A stretch of 64,000 nt of DNA, taken from Straminergon stramineum (Eukaryota; Streptophyta; Bryopsida; Hypnales; Calliergonaceae). The stretch covers positions 32,840,906 to 32,904,905 of the forward strand of contig OY987264.1 in assembly GCA_963920665.1 (NCBI GenBank), in the 5' to 3' direction. Shown here in pieces: positions 1-11,600 of the stretch; the stretch's first letter is position 1; every line of letters starts with the position of its first letter. Both the position numbers and the translations under genes were made by a program. Under the pieces are notes generated by a model. It worked only from the letters and a program-made list of their open reading frames with translations. It ran no database searches and had not been told where the DNA came from.

Positions 1-1782
1 TTAAATGTTTTAAAACTTAACTAAGAAAATGTAGCTCCCATAATCTACTTTTTATTCCACTTTATTTTTTTCAAAATTGTTAGAATTATAATTTTTGTGA
101 CACTTAGGTAATTAAGAAAATGTAGCACCAATAATCTACTTTTTACTCCACTTCAATTATTTTCAAAATTGTTAAAATTATAATTTTTGTGACAATTTGA
201 AGATATCAATATATCATCTTGAAAGCTCAAAAGGCATCACTTTTGAACTTTTTCTATCGAATTTCTCTTTGGTGTGATCTCAAGAAGTACATCAATTGCA
301 CCATGATGTTTGCCATTAATATTTTTATTTATCTTAAAAATTTCATCCTATTTTAAACATTTTTGGAATTCCTATGATTTTTTTATAAAAAAGTCTTTTA
401 AAAATCATATAAAATTCAATTTGATGTTTTCAACTATGAAAAAAAATGAGATTGAATTTTAGATATATATATTATTACATGTGAAAAATATCAAAATTTT
501 GAAATATGTGACTTAATGTACACTTAATAGGGGTATTACGGGGACCCATACTAATTAATCAACATTTCACATTATATAAATGTCTACCTTTATTGTACAT
601 GAGTAGTCCTTGAAATGTCTCATGGATGTACATCATGTTTCAAACATCTACACTTTTTCACAATCAGTCCCTCTAATTTTTTGGTCCCCTTAATACCCCC
701 TATTCATGGTAGAAATCCAATGAAGTTTGACCAAGTCCAGACATGAAATGTCCATTTAGGGTTAATTCCAAACGATGCTGACATCCTCAGTTTTCATACT
801 TGAAATCCAGTACGGGATCTTCAGTTGCTTGTCTCACAAACTCATTACTTTTGAATCATGGGGTGAGCTACTATGGCTTGTTTTGTGCAATGTGGAAAGA
901 CATCATTCATTCAAAAAAATGACACATGAACAGGAAATCATCAAATATTACTAAAGAAAGAATGTTGTTTGCAGGAACTTCAGAGTACAAATTTTATCAG
1001 TTGTGCCATTAAGTTAGTTCTTGTAGCAAATCATGGAACAAATTTTAACTCAATGTGACTCAAGACTTGAGGGTAGGCTGACTTAAACAATTCCTGAAAT
1101 CAGACAAGCCATCCAGCAGAATTGCGTTTGGAATTTTCTGCGGGTTACCAAAGATCCTTTACGCACTGGGCATTCATATTCTAAGTATCCTAAGAATCTC
1201 TGCTACAGTTTACACTGAGCTGACACGTTCGATTGGACAGAGTCCACATGTAAAGGTCTGAACTCCTGAGCATGGTGACCGTTGCACTGTCCCGAGAACA
1301 ATGTCATTTGAGAGGGTTGCGAAGTATACACAGATCCGTGGTTTAAGTAAATCTTATGGAACTAATTTCATGGATTAGCAGTGTGACTACAGCACATCTT
1401 TAGCTTACACCCAACCTAGAAAATTGGACCAATCCTCACCCTAATCTAATTGTCTCGAATATCATCTTCACAAACATATCAGCTCAAGAATTCAAACTGA
1501 CTCTCGTTCATTTAAGGCTTGAAGGCATTAGCTAAACAAAGTTAGGTCAGAAGTGATCCCTCAAATCCCAAGTAATCTCAGAAAACTAAGCAGCAAAAGG
1601 TAAAACAAGAGCACAACTCGAGGCAAATCTAGGTTCAAACAAACAAATGCAGCACTAAGCTGAATCTGTTGATCAAGCTTTCCTATGACAGTACATGAAT
1701 AAGCTAATGACTAGATTTCATGGGAGCCTGACCTCCTAGTAAAGAAAGAAAAATGTGCTCCCATTTAGAAGCCAGTGTCCGC
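1..1782. other. AT-rich intergenic DNA with a short tandem duplication and a small MITE
   Basis: No gene is supported here. Positions about 22-108 and 114-200 are two copies of one ~90-bp unit (both hold the words aatctactttttaytccact and aattataatttttgtgaca). A small inverted-repeat element lies at 525-706. The last ~800 bases are less AT-rich and probably include the 3' untranslated region of the minus-strand gene that ends at 1783. Confidence 0.6.
525..706. repeat. small MITE with imperfect terminal inverted repeats
   Basis: The left end reads taataggggtattacgggg and the right end, reverse-complemented, reads gaatagggggtattaagggg, giving ~22 nearly matching bases about 180 bp apart. No coding capacity. 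The superfamily cannot be assigned and no target duplication was resolved. Confidence 0.5.
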
Positions 1783-2757
1783 CTAGAGCTTTCCATTTAC
1801 ATAGTGCGCTGGTTTCGCTCCTGTCGCGCCTTGCGCTACCGTTTTGAGGCTGTCCGCGTGCGGCACTTCCTTCTCTTTCTCCGCTTCGATTTGTTTGACA
1901 GGCACATCCTTCGAATGGTCATTCCAATGCAATCCTCCTGCGAAGTCCGTGCTCCCCACGGGACGGGGCCCCGAAGCCAAGCGATCGGAAATCACTACCG
2001 ACCGCATCTCGCAGTTCCGGAACCCTTGCTGAATCTCATTGCGCACGACGTTAGAGAATTCGGACCCGAACAAATGGCACAAGTGGAAAATGAAGCTGCT
2101 GTGGGAGACGACAGCAATTCGTGACTCCGGGCGGTCGAGCAACCACCGCACGAATATCCTCGCGCGAAAGAAAAGCTCCTTTGCACTCTCGCGCTCTGTT
2201 TCTTTCCACCAAGTATCCTCATCGGTCGCAACTTCGCTGAAATCCACCGTCGGGAACCGGTCCTTGTAAAAAGTGATGCTGGAGCGGTGGTCGCACGGGT
2301 GCATGCCGCTCTGCTCCCGGCACCACTCGTTCGCGATGAATTTCAAACCCTTGGGCGCCGCAATGGCCGCGTGCGGCGCTTTCCCCAATCCGTCCACCAT
2401 CAGAGGCTCCTCACCTTCTTCCGGCAATCCACCCCCGCCCCATACTCCGGCCGCGGTTTGCAATGTGCGCAACATAGGCGACACCACCACGAGCTCCACT
2501 TGCACCTTGATTCCCGTCGCGTCCAGATGCGCGTGGAGCGCTTCCGATTGCTGCCAGCCGAGGTCGGTCAGGGACGCGTCGTGATATTCCGGGGACATGT
2601 AATTCTTGTAGTCGATCTCGCCAGCGATGTTGTGGAAACCCTGCCCGTGGCGAACGAGGTGAATCACCTTGCTACGGTGCAAAGGGAACAAGGAAACCGC
2701 GAAAGATTCCTGGGAAGACAGGGATGCTTGATCGGCGACTGCCACTGCCGGCGCCAT
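1783..2757 (-). CDS. phosphoglycerate-mutase-like protein, histidine phosphatase superfamily
   Basis: A 324-residue intronless ORF. The catalytic RHG motif is seen as HLVRHGQGFHN, with the nucleophile His at residue 37. It is followed by SPMLRTLQTA (second phosphate-binding Arg), the plant-type block EWCREQSGMHPCDHR, and a late VVSHSSF that supplies the second catalytic His. This order and the HPCD-R-S-I block match the plant PGM-like proteins of the branch-1 histidine phosphatases, cofactor-dependent phosphatase/mutase relatives whose substrate is usually unknown; true glycolytic activity should not be assumed. An upstream in-frame GTG at 2769 exists, but the first ATG is at 2757 and is preferred. 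The N-terminal ~28 residues before the domain and ~70 residues after it are not conserved by eye. The ORF is clearly GC-richer than its AT-rich surroundings. The family is usually spliced in flowering plants, so the single exon here may reflect intron-poor genes or retroposition. Confidence 0.9.
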   Translation of the reverse strand: MAPAVAVADQASLSSQESFAVSLFPLHRSKVIHLVRHGQGFHNIAGEIDYKNYMSPEYHDASLTDLGWQQSEALHAHLDATGIKVQVELVVVSPMLRTLQTAAGVWGGGGLPEEGEEPLMVDGLGKAPHAAIAAPKGLKFIANEWCREQSGMHPCDHRSSITFYKDRFPTVDFSEVATDEDTWWKETERESAKELFFRARIFVRWLLDRPESRIAVVSHSSFIFHLCHLFGSEFSNVVRNEIQQGFRNCEMRSVVISDRLASGPRPVGSTDFAGGLHWNDHSKDVPVKQIEAEKEKEVPHADSLKTVAQGATGAKPAHYVNGKL

Positions 2758-3425
2758 TGAGTCCGCCACTACAATCCTGCTCTTCCTTGGAAATCCGAGC
2801 AGCAGGGCTCAGTCCAAGCGGCCTCTATCAATTTCGAAAATTCTCGGGAAGAAGAAGACGATGACCTACAGTAAGAGTTGCAAATCGCACGGCAATGTAC
2901 TTTTGAGAGCGGATTGTGGCGCTTGCGGCGGAAGCTTGTCTCGGATTCCCTCAAGGAGTGAGGAATGGAAGTGACGATAACGACGATTAATACGGGTATA
3001 CTGGTGCCTATGAATCTAAACTGGGATCTAACGGGTGTCTAACGGGTATCTTTCAATGGAAAATGGGTGGATATGGCCTGCGCATTAAGACGGATATCAA
3101 TATCAATCAGAATTGAAAAATACGAGGGTTAGATTCATATAATTTACTCTTGCGTGCAGTAGAATGAAAACGACGAAAATATGTAGAATGGACATCTTAT
3201 TTAAAGTAGACCCCTTCAAAGTAAAGTAAAGTAAAAGAGTTGTAGAAGTGAAGGTAAAGCAAAAGATCAAGTAAATGAAAAAGTCTAGAATGCCAAGTAT
3301 TCAAGCCAATACTCCAATATATTTCTAGTAACAAAATTCTAGGTAGGAGCATACTTTGTTTTTCTCTTATTTATCCAAAACTTGAAAACGATAAATGATG
3401 TGTATTTTTTTTTATGGAGGACTTT
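2758..3425 (-). promoter_or_regulatory. upstream region of the PGM-like gene
   Basis: The ~250 bases just upstream of the minus-strand ATG are GC-richer and hold no convincing ORF; a TATAC-like word near 2996-3000 (read on the minus strand) is a weak core-promoter candidate. Beyond ~3150 the sequence becomes ordinary AT-rich DNA. Confidence 0.3.
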
Positions 3426-3773
3426 GTAACCCTGAAAGGACACGCCTACTAAAGTGGGTCCCCTCCAAATGCACCACCAATCCTAAACCACCATCTTCAC
3501 TCCATATACATCTCTAAAATGAATTGCTAGTATATATCTATGTGGAAGAAATTGTTTTGGAATCAAAATTTATTCCTTCATAATTTTTGCATATGGTATC
3601 CAAATGTCACATTATTTGGTGTGTTGGAACCTCCCTTCAAGTGCCAACAAAAAAATATGAAAATTTGACCAATGTAATAATAGAAACTACGCTTGAAAAC
3701 AAAAATTGGTAGTTTTGGAGGTACCCCCTTTAGAGAGTAACTACTTGAAAATTCATCACTTTGTATGCTCCCA

Positions 3774-4358
3774 TTAACCCCTAAGTGCTCCAACATCCAT
3801 TCTTTGGATGATGAATAGATTGAAACTCAAGTTTCTTCCTTATTATTATTGGGATGAAAGTCATCCTAATTTACAGAGATATTGTATCATGTTTGTTGTC
3901 TTATCTAACAATTGGATTTGGTATAACTAGAATACATATTTTTTCAAAAATTACAAATGTAGAAGTATGTCAAGTGGTTGACCAAGATCAAATTGCATTG
4001 ACTCTAGTTCAAAATTGGATTTGCAGAAATAAGGTCACAGATTTTAAAAACACAAAAATTTCAAAAAATCACTATGTTTAGAGAACTTCATTTCAAATCC
4101 ATTACAACAAATTTTACTCAAAAATTGATAATATTTTATTGGTAATCAAATTTTGAAAGAATTTTAAATCTTTTTTTCAAAATTTATAATAAAATATTGG
4201 TGATAGCATTCGTGAATCTAATTGTAGATGGAATCTACAACTCTCAATCTACAACTTTTCTTTGTATATCAATTCCAAAATATTCTTCCAAATAACACTT
4301 TATAATGATTCTTTTGGAATCTTCAATTTTGGAGAAGACTCTATACACTTATGGGTGA
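3774..4358. mobile_element. TTAA-flanked MITE, subfamily I
   Basis: Starts TTAACCCCTAAGTGCTCC and ends with a degenerate cttatgggtgaa. The whole length aligns with the better-preserved copy at 32597-33173 (shared words include ttctggatgatgaa in its variants and ctacaactttcwtttgtatatc). Non-coding. Confidence 0.6.
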
Positions 4359-6388
4359 ATGGATAAATCAATGAAATTTCTAGAATTCTTTTCAAGAGAG
4401 AGGAAATCATGTACTAAAGGAGACAACCCATTTCCAACCATTTAAGCAATTACACCTATCCGGAGGGCAAGTGTCTTGGGGAGGGAATTTTCCACAGTGT
4501 AGAAATAGAGCTAAGAAGGTTTCTATAATTTTTCAGATTTTTATTTTGCAAAACATAATTACTATGATTTTTTTAGTGGAAGATTCCGTTCCTCCCACCA
4601 TGGTCATGTAGACCTTCATATTTCCCACAAGGGTTGGTTACGAAATCCACCCAAGAATTGAGAGTGTTGTAAAACAATCACAATGTGCCACAATTGGACG
4701 AGGAATTGTACTATAATCAATCACTGTCATCTCCTCTTGCATGGAAAGAGAGCAATCTATATTGCCAAAAAGGGGTGGTGATCAGGAATGGATAGCCTCC
4801 CTTATACCTTCTATAAGTCATCAAAACCTTTTAGGTTCTTTGTGAAAAACTAAAATTACAATAAACTGTTGAAATAAAAGTGAAGAAAATTGAGATCAAA
4901 TACAAATTTTAAGTTTTCACCATAGGTGTATGTTATAGTTCACATACATCATGTGTGATTCAAACATTGTGTCATTTAAAAATTAGAAAAATAAGAAGTT
5001 TGAGGTTATTGCAATAAAATATTTAATTTTAGAAATTATTCAAATTTTATCAAAGTGGTGTAGAAACTAGATTTGATTTACTTTATTGTATAGTTGTATT
5101 AGTATACCTAAGATCATTTTTATGGCAAAATTCTAATCAAAAGCAAAGAATTAGAAGTTGTATACTATAAATTTATTTGTGCATTAAGCAACTTTTTGTG
5201 TAGGAAAATCAATTATACCTTAATGAAGAATTTTGAATACCATCCGTTGTAGTCAAATTCAAACAACTCCTTAAAAGAATTTGATGAAAAATTATACATA
5301 GTCTTTTGAATTCATCCAATAGTACAAATTAGCCTTGGAGTTGATTTGATTGTTGTTTCAATGGCAAGAATTACAATTATTAATCTATTCTACAAGATTA
5401 TGATACATTATTTTAATTATGAATGTTTTTCATATATATTTTTTTAAATATTAACCTTTAGAAAATACTAACCTCTAATTGCCCCTTGCATGACTCATAT
5501 GAATAATATCAAACTATATTGCAAGAAATACCTCTATGATTCAATTTACCCCCTAAAAGACTATAGTAAGTGGAGCTCACTCTAGGGATTTGAAAACTCA
5601 AGCAAACTCTATTGGCTTCATTATTTGAAATTTCTAAATGAAATCTTTAGTGTGGATGCTAATCACAATAATCTATATGTAAAGCTTTGTTTCAAGTTAT
5701 TCCAATAAATATTGCAAAAGTTATATTAAGTTGTTCAAATCGGGAAGGTAAAAATATATTCTAAAAAAGAGTGATTAAGTCTATTTTGTATTTGATTGTT
5801 AAGATTTATACCTACACAAGCCCCTTTGAACCATTCCATTCCAAATAATGAGATGACATTATGAGGGGTTTAATTTTGTAGCAATAATAGTGGAAACTAG
5901 AAAATACGTATTAAGTCATTTTTTGAACTCAATTTTGAAAATTTCCACCCCACCCCCACCCCCCAAAAGAAAATAGGATATGTTTTGCTTACTAAAACAA
6001 TCTCAACCTTGGGGATTTACAATTCTCAATTTTTGGAGTAATTAGAGATTTAAGTTTTTCTTTCATCTCTTACTACCTTCTACTTTATTTTTTTTAATGA
6101 TAAATATGAAAAAAAAATTGGTTAAATTTTTTCCCAAGTATTTTCAACTCATTTCCCAACATATTAAATAAAACTCACAAGTTATAGGACACATAGGTTT
6201 ATCTCTAAAAATATTGAAAGACAAAATTTCTCCTATGGGAAGGGCTATAAAAGCTTACTTTTTGAAGTGTAGGCACATTAAACTTGCAATGGGTGGAGAG
6301 GAAGCACTCAAAAAAGTCAATTAAATAATATTGTGATTGAATTTGTTAAAAAAACCCAATGTAGATGCTTTGCATGGGGATGAGTATT

Positions 6389-7334
6389 TTAACCCCTAAA
6401 TGTATTTGACTATGTTTTCAACAAAAAACTCCAAAACCATCATCTCTAGTACAAGTACCAAATTTTAGAACAAAATACATTTTTGGACAAATGTAATTGT
6501 AGGATCTTGTATTACGCTGGTTTGGGAAGATGTGGAAAAAATTTCAGAAATTTCCACGGTTTGGATTGCAAGATATTAGCATTTGAAGTGACAAAAAGCC
6601 ATTTTTCGGCCCTACAAAAATCCGGGCAGTTGCACTTCACAAGGTTAGATCATTATGAAAAAATGTCCAAAATGGTTGTAACTCTTTAAATTCATTCTTC
6701 AAGTCATGTTGGCTACATGCCTAAAACTGTTTAGATCATTTGGAATTGTACAACATATAGGAAAAAATAGTAAGTTGAAAGAAGTAGAAAATGATTTAAA
6801 ATACTAAATTGTTAATAAATTATTTATGGAATTGAAAAATGTCAATCCCAATGGTTAAATTGTTGTAATAAACAATCTACACCTTACTTTTTATTTTTTT
6901 ACAAAAATATAAAAAATTGAGTTAAATCAAGGTCTTCAAAGTTTATTTTAGAGTAGAGATTCCATTACCACCTACAAACTACGCACAACTAAAACTCTTC
7001 ATAACTTTCATCTCATAAATCAAAATGGAATGATTCAAAACTTTCCATGTATATGTAAATCAGGAAAATAAATTTCAAATTTCTATTTTAAAAAAAAGTG
7101 ATTTTTAAAGAAGTTCTTTTTGCTGCCCGGGTTGCCTACTAAGCAATGAAAACTGTATATCATACAATAACTTTTTAATCATGTATTCAAAAGTTATGAA
7201 AATTTTTTGGTCTTAAAGCTACTCCTCACGCACATGTTTTGTGAAAATTTCAAAGAAAAAAAAATTCCATTTGTAGTGAGCTGCCCAAAATCGCTATGTT
7301 GCCAAAAAACATTGTTTGGTCGTTTAGGGGTTAA
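6389..7334. mobile_element. TTAA-flanked MITE, subfamily III, longer than its relatives
   Basis: Begins TTAACCCCTAAATG and ends GTTTAGGGGTTAA. About 118 bases from the left end it contains gggaagatgtggaaaaaatt, also found ~112 bases inside the copy at 7779 and, inverted, ~123 bases inside the copy at 14948-15521. At 946 bp it exceeds the ~575-bp relatives, so it may carry an insertion in its right half, or the right end may belong to another copy. Confidence 0.5.
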
Positions 7335-7619
7335 ATTAGTTTTGAGGCCCCAAAACATTGCAATCCTTTAGGTGTTAATTCCTATAAATCCAAGATCTTT
7401 TTTCAGTTGATATCCAAATAAAGAAAGAAAGAAATGTTTTAGTAAACTATATTTTTTTGTATCTAAATCTGAGAGTTGCCTTCTTGAATTTTTGGAAAAT
7501 TTCCAAAATTGAACATTTGAAGTTTGGGTTTACAACCATGGTCTTCTAAGTCCATGATTGTTGTTTTGGTATTTTTTTATATTTAGAATGAAATAAAAAA
7601 ATGATTTCTACCATGATGT

Positions 7620-8547
7620 CATTAGAGGACAATTGAGAGCTTCAAGAGCCCGTTTGAAGGCTATTCCCTACATTGTTCCCTGTGCTGCCAGAAATTGGGA
7701 ACCAGCCCATAATGGGCTGAATTTTCAAATTTTTTGAAAAAAAAATTTCCCCCAAATTTCTAAACGTTACTAAGAAACTTAACCCCTAAAGGACCAAGGC
7801 ACAATTTGGGCAGAAATTGTCAAAAACTGCCACTTTTTAGGGCAACAAGAAAAAAATGATAAAAAAAGTTTTTTTTCAAAATTCAAGGGTATAAATTTAT
7901 ACTAGACTTCTGTGGGAAGATGTGGAAAAAATTTTAGAAACTTTGATAGCATGGATTGAAAGATTATAACATTTGAAGTTAGGTGAAAAAGTTTTTTTCC
8001 AACCTTGCCTGACATGGCGACATGGCCTGCAAACTTCAACTCCTTCTAGAATGAGATTCTCACACTAAACATGGTTATTTTTTTTTACATTTGTATCTTG
8101 CATCATGTAAGCTATACACCTGCCAAATTTCAAAATCATAGGAAGAGTTTTGCACATGCTACTTGAAGATGCTTGAGTAGCCTACAAAGTTCATGGCAAC
8201 ATAACATTATATTCGGGCACCCAATCGGAAAAGAAATTAGATTTTCTAGAAGGGGATACATTGTTACACATTAAGTCTAAATTTCATGAACATCCAATTA
8301 AAAATGACTTTGTAGGAGCCTACCTAAGATTTCTTGCATACTCTAAATAGACACTTGGTCCTTTATGGGTAAAAACTGAATTGAAAAAATATTTTTTTTC
8401 TATTTAAAAAAAAATGAAAAAAATGAAATTTTTTATTCTGATGTGGCAATGATTGTGCCACGTCATACTGCTAATATATCAAGTTCCCACAGCTCGGGAA
8501 CTCAAAATAACTCGCAACCTCTTCATGCCCTCAAATTTCATCTAATG
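7620..8547. mobile_element. CATTAG-ended MITE, split by a nested TTAA element
   Basis: Ends are cattagaggac and catctaatg. The left part (gagcccgtttgaaggctatt, gttccctgtgctg) matches the inverted copy at 35685-35993. The right part (gatgtggcaatgattgtgcc, ttcccacagctcgggaac) matches 34561-34879. The middle 7779-8373 is a separate TTAA-ended element, so the host MITE is ~330 bp, like its relatives of 309 and 319 bp. Confidence 0.65.
7779..8373. mobile_element. TTAA-flanked MITE nested inside a CATTAG-ended MITE
   Basis: The left end reads TTAACCCCTAAAGGACCAAG. The right end cttggtcctttatgggtaa is its slightly decayed inverse. Internal sequence matches the copies at 6389 and 14948. It interrupts an older MITE, which fixes the relative age of the two insertions. 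Confidence 0.65.
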
Positions 8548-10090
8548 TCTACACTATAATGTGTACATTTGACATTTTTTTAGATGTTTTCAAATCTTTT
8601 GCAATAAAATGTTGAATTTCAGAAATTTTTCAAAATTTCAAATTGGAGTAAGAATTAGACTTGATAAGCTCCATTTCATAAATGGATCTTAAATTCAATG
8701 ACAATAATTTTTATGATTAAAAATTAGATTCAAGCAACTTCCCTAAAGAAATGGGATGAAAAAACTCTTTTTTCCATCCTTGAAAACCCCTTGAAAGAAA
8801 CAAAAGGAACTAGTATTCTTGGACATAGGGAATAGAATTGAGGGGGAAAATAATTTGCAACTGTATATAGTTTCCAATGTCTTTCTCATACATGTGAAAC
8901 ATTTTGTATAGGGTCAACAAAATAACATTCTAACACACGTGAAACATTTTAACCCACCGTTGATGAAAAGTGTCACTGTAGCCTACGTGAAGGTTAGATT
9001 GGACATATATTATGTCATCTTTGTAAAAAACAAAGTGCCACGTGTCATCTTGTGAATGGTGTGGAGGTGATGTGAACCTTGAGAATCTGACAAGGAAATT
9101 CAATTTCAACACCTTAGTGCCGAATGAGACCATTACATACAGTAGTTGCAACGGTTGCCACTTTTCTTGTGAAACCCTATGTGAAAAAGATTGGACCTTT
9201 ACGTGGCTATCCTGGCGAGATTTAAAGCAAGAATCTATAGTGGAACCACCCATTACGAGCCACTTAAGCATTTTGTGCATGATCTAGAGTAGTAGAAGGC
9301 ATTCTTAATTTTTTGCCCTATAGAGAGATAGAAATGATGGATGTTGTCAAATTTTCATAATTTTTTTCCTTGAATTCAAATTGTTATGAATTTTCAAAGC
9401 CAAAAGTTGGCCTGCACCCATCCCCAACACATAGATTCTTCCATCACTGCTCATCTAAAGACTAATTTGGCTCTCAAAACAAAGTGCATATGCCACAACA
9501 GTGATGACTAGAAAATAGTGGGAAACCAAGAAACTAATGGTTACTTATAGGTCATCTCTTTGTTGAATTTCCCATCACCTATGTGCTGACCATGGGGCCT
9601 GGCTGGTCATGGGTGGTTGTACCATAGCTAAGTTATGCATTTGGAGTTCTTCAGAGATTCCAAAGTGCGGGCTCCGCTCAACGATTTGAAGCAGCCTCGC
9701 AACTCCATGTGCGTGGAATTATTCAATCGCTTCTCTAGTACCTGGTAGCTTACCTAACTTCCTGAGGGTATCTTTTGTCAATCCGGAGCCAATCTCCGGT
9801 CAAAGTAGCCTTCAATGCGCCCATCCTATTGCTTCCTCCTGCCGCGCTCTCCCGCAGATCAAGCACGATGCAGCCCCTCGCAAGCTTCCCTGGAGGTACT
9901 GCGGAACGTTCACAGCTCCTTCACCAATTCCTGCTCGTCTTTGGACTTGAGTGGGTACTCTGGCCTTCAAACATATATTTGCAAACAACTGAACTCATAT
10001 CACATCCCACTCTTCACCCGCGCGACTGCAGATCCATTACCTGGACCAGACAGTTCGAACTCTTCGCGTAACTTTCACTTTGCTCGATCA

Positions 10091-10123
10091 ATGACAGGGT
10101 TGCGTTAGGAATTCTCGTAGGTA
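10091..10123 (+). promoter_or_regulatory. conserved upstream block of the MSKQ gene family
   Basis: The sequence around tgacagggttgcgtta and attctcgtaggta recurs, inverted as expected, at 28009-28045 upstream of copy 2. It lies ~278 bases before the ATG here and ~261 bases before it there. Conservation in otherwise diverged upstream DNA suggests either a regulatory block or simply residual duplication homology. Confidence 0.4.
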
Positions 10124-10355
10124 GTAGGGACCAATTAGGAGAGAACTTCATTCTGCTACATGTATAGAAGGCTTGCTTCCCGGATTGCCACTCTGGGATT
10201 AATTGCAGGTACAGGTATTGCCAACAGGGAAACAATTCGGCCACGGATTTGCCCTTCTCGCGACGGATACACTAGATTCATTTCGCAATAGGGTTTCGCT
10301 GATATTCCCCTAGTTCCTGGTGCGAAAATCATCTTAATTAGAAGTTTCTAGTTAA

Positions 10356-10363
10356 GGATAATC
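10356..10363 (+). promoter_or_regulatory. GGATAATC motif upstream of MSKQ copy 1
   Basis: GGATAATC, containing an I-box-like GATAA core, sits 37 bases before the ATG, followed by a GA-rich leader (gagagagacagagagagagg). The same motif occurs 37 bases before the copy 3 ATG and 33 bases before the copy 2 ATG. Confidence 0.4.
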
Positions 10364-10400
10364 CCGCAGCGGAGAGAGACAGAGAGAGAGGGGAGTCATC

Positions 10401-10901
10401 ATGTCGAAGCAGCAGGGCTATCAGCAGCTCAGTACTGAATATGCTCCCGATGGTGCAGACTATGGGTTTGCGGCCCGGCTTCCGCAAGCCGGTGGATCGT
10501 ATGAAACAGACAAAGCGAGCAGTAGCAGCAGTGGTGCGGGAGTCCCGCCCATGGCATACCCAGCCCCGGCCTACGCAGGCGCACCTGCAACGGGGTACCC
10601 AGTCATGACACCGTCTATGGCGGGCGGGATGGCAGGGCCAGTGGGGATGGGTGCGGAGGATCCCCTGGGATGGAGGGACAGGAAGCGCGCGAGAAGGCAG
10701 GCGAAACGAGGAGCGAACGGGGGTGGTAGACGCAGGGCTAAACCGGGACTTATGCTTCTTGGTGGTCCCGTGGGTTTGCTGGTTGGTTTGGCCCGGCACG
10801 CCATTCAGTCGGGGAAGGAGCACCTCGGGAAGCACCCTCCCGCGCTTGCAGATCGCCCGGGCTCTAGTAATCAGGGGCCAGCCAGCCACCCATATTCGTG
10901 A
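10401..10901 (+). CDS. MSKQ-family protein, copy 1 (cysteine-less member)
   Basis: A 166-residue intronless ORF starting at the ATG after a GA-rich leader. I do not recognise the family. Layout: conserved N-terminus (MSKQQGYQQLSTE, then DYGFAARLPQAG at ~20-31), a Ser/Gly stretch, a Pro/Ala/Tyr/Gly region (PMAYPAPAYAGAP...GYPV at ~50-68), EDPLG, a basic tract rich in Arg/Lys (~92-114), then a hydrophobic GPVGLLVGLARHAIQSGKEH segment (~122-141) and a polar tail. It aligns without frameshift to copies 2 and 3 but has no cysteine, whereas they have ten each at shared positions. The YPxxxY-rich N-half plus Cys-cluster plan of the family faintly recalls CYSTM proteins, but the Cys spacing differs, so I would not assign it. 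Shared non-coding flanks argue for a real transcribed gene. The antisense strand is also open; the paralogy supports this strand. Confidence 0.75.
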   Translation: MSKQQGYQQLSTEYAPDGADYGFAARLPQAGGSYETDKASSSSSGAGVPPMAYPAPAYAGAPATGYPVMTPSMAGGMAGPVGMGAEDPLGWRDRKRARRQAKRGANGGGRRRAKPGLMLLGGPVGLLVGLARHAIQSGKEHLGKHPPALADRPGSSNQGPASHPYS

Positions 10902-10972
10902 GAATGGCGAGATTGGGACGAATTGCCACTTCTTCAATGCTTGCTTTTGAAGCTCTGTTGTACTGGACTGTC

Positions 10973-11600
10973 GCGGGTTTGAAATACACAATTCTTTTGA
11001 AGTAATTCTTTTGAAGTATGACTCTTTGTTTGGGCAGAATCTCACAATTGATGGGAAACTTAGTGAAGTGCATTGTAAGCAGTGTACTCTGCTGTCTGCT
11101 TACACTGAACGGGGTGTTCTCCATGGTATTTTGTTTTTCTTCCTTTTTGAAAAATTAGCGTGATAGAAATGAGCAGATATGTAACCTTTGGCGTGCATGT
11201 ATATTAGACCTGGCAAATGCTCATCAGATTTATACATGGCATATGCTCGTCAGATTTATGAGCTGGGATGAAGTTGCGCTACATTTGTGCTGGTTACGGG
11301 TTTGGAACACACAATTTTTTCGAAGTATGACTAGTTCGATCTAGACTCTTTGTGTAGCCGCAGAATCTCACAATGGGGAACGTGGTGACGTGCACTGTGA
11401 GCCGTTCGACCCGCAGTCTAATCTGCTGTGTGCTTAATTACGCTGAGCTGAGTGTTTTCTCTGGTGTTGGTTTTAATACCTGCTGTGAGGATTAGCGTGA
11501 TGGAAGATGGACCTGATATGTAACCCGTGGCGTATATGCATAATTATTATCCTACTTGGCACAAGCTCATCTGATTTATGAGCTGGGATGAAGTTGCGAA
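10973..11600 (+). repeat. tandem duplication downstream of MSKQ copy 1
   Basis: Two ~310-bp units (about 10973-11278 and 11290-11600) share, in order, an acacaattytttcgaagtatgac-type start, cagaatctcacaat, agtgyattg-like and gctgtstgctta words, ttagcgtgatrgaa, gatatgtaacc and gagctgggatgaagttgcg. The unit is also homologous to DNA downstream of copies 2 and 3, so the 3' region was duplicated locally only here. Confidence 0.65.

Larger units (their letters stand above)
3425..10090. other. repeat-rich intergenic DNA without a supported gene
   Basis: Holds TTAA-ended elements (3774-4358, 6389-7334, 7779-8373), a CATTAG-ended MITE (7620-8547), and dispersed repeats: 3425-3730 matches 49620-49915 in the same orientation, and about 5990-6310 matches 34930-35170 and, inverted, 57060-57230. 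Around 8930-9290 the base composition is more balanced and both strands are open for 80-116 codons, but nothing recognisable is encoded. The part after ~9600 is GC-richer and leads into the upstream region of the gene at 10401. Confidence 0.5.

Noticed and set aside
1753..2760. Several plus-strand ORFs of 60-157 codons
   Set aside because: Antisense to the phosphoglycerate-mutase-like gene, which has clear catalytic motifs.
10338..11045. 235-codon minus-strand ORF
   Set aside because: Antisense to MSKQ copy 1; the paralogues and shared leader support the plus strand.
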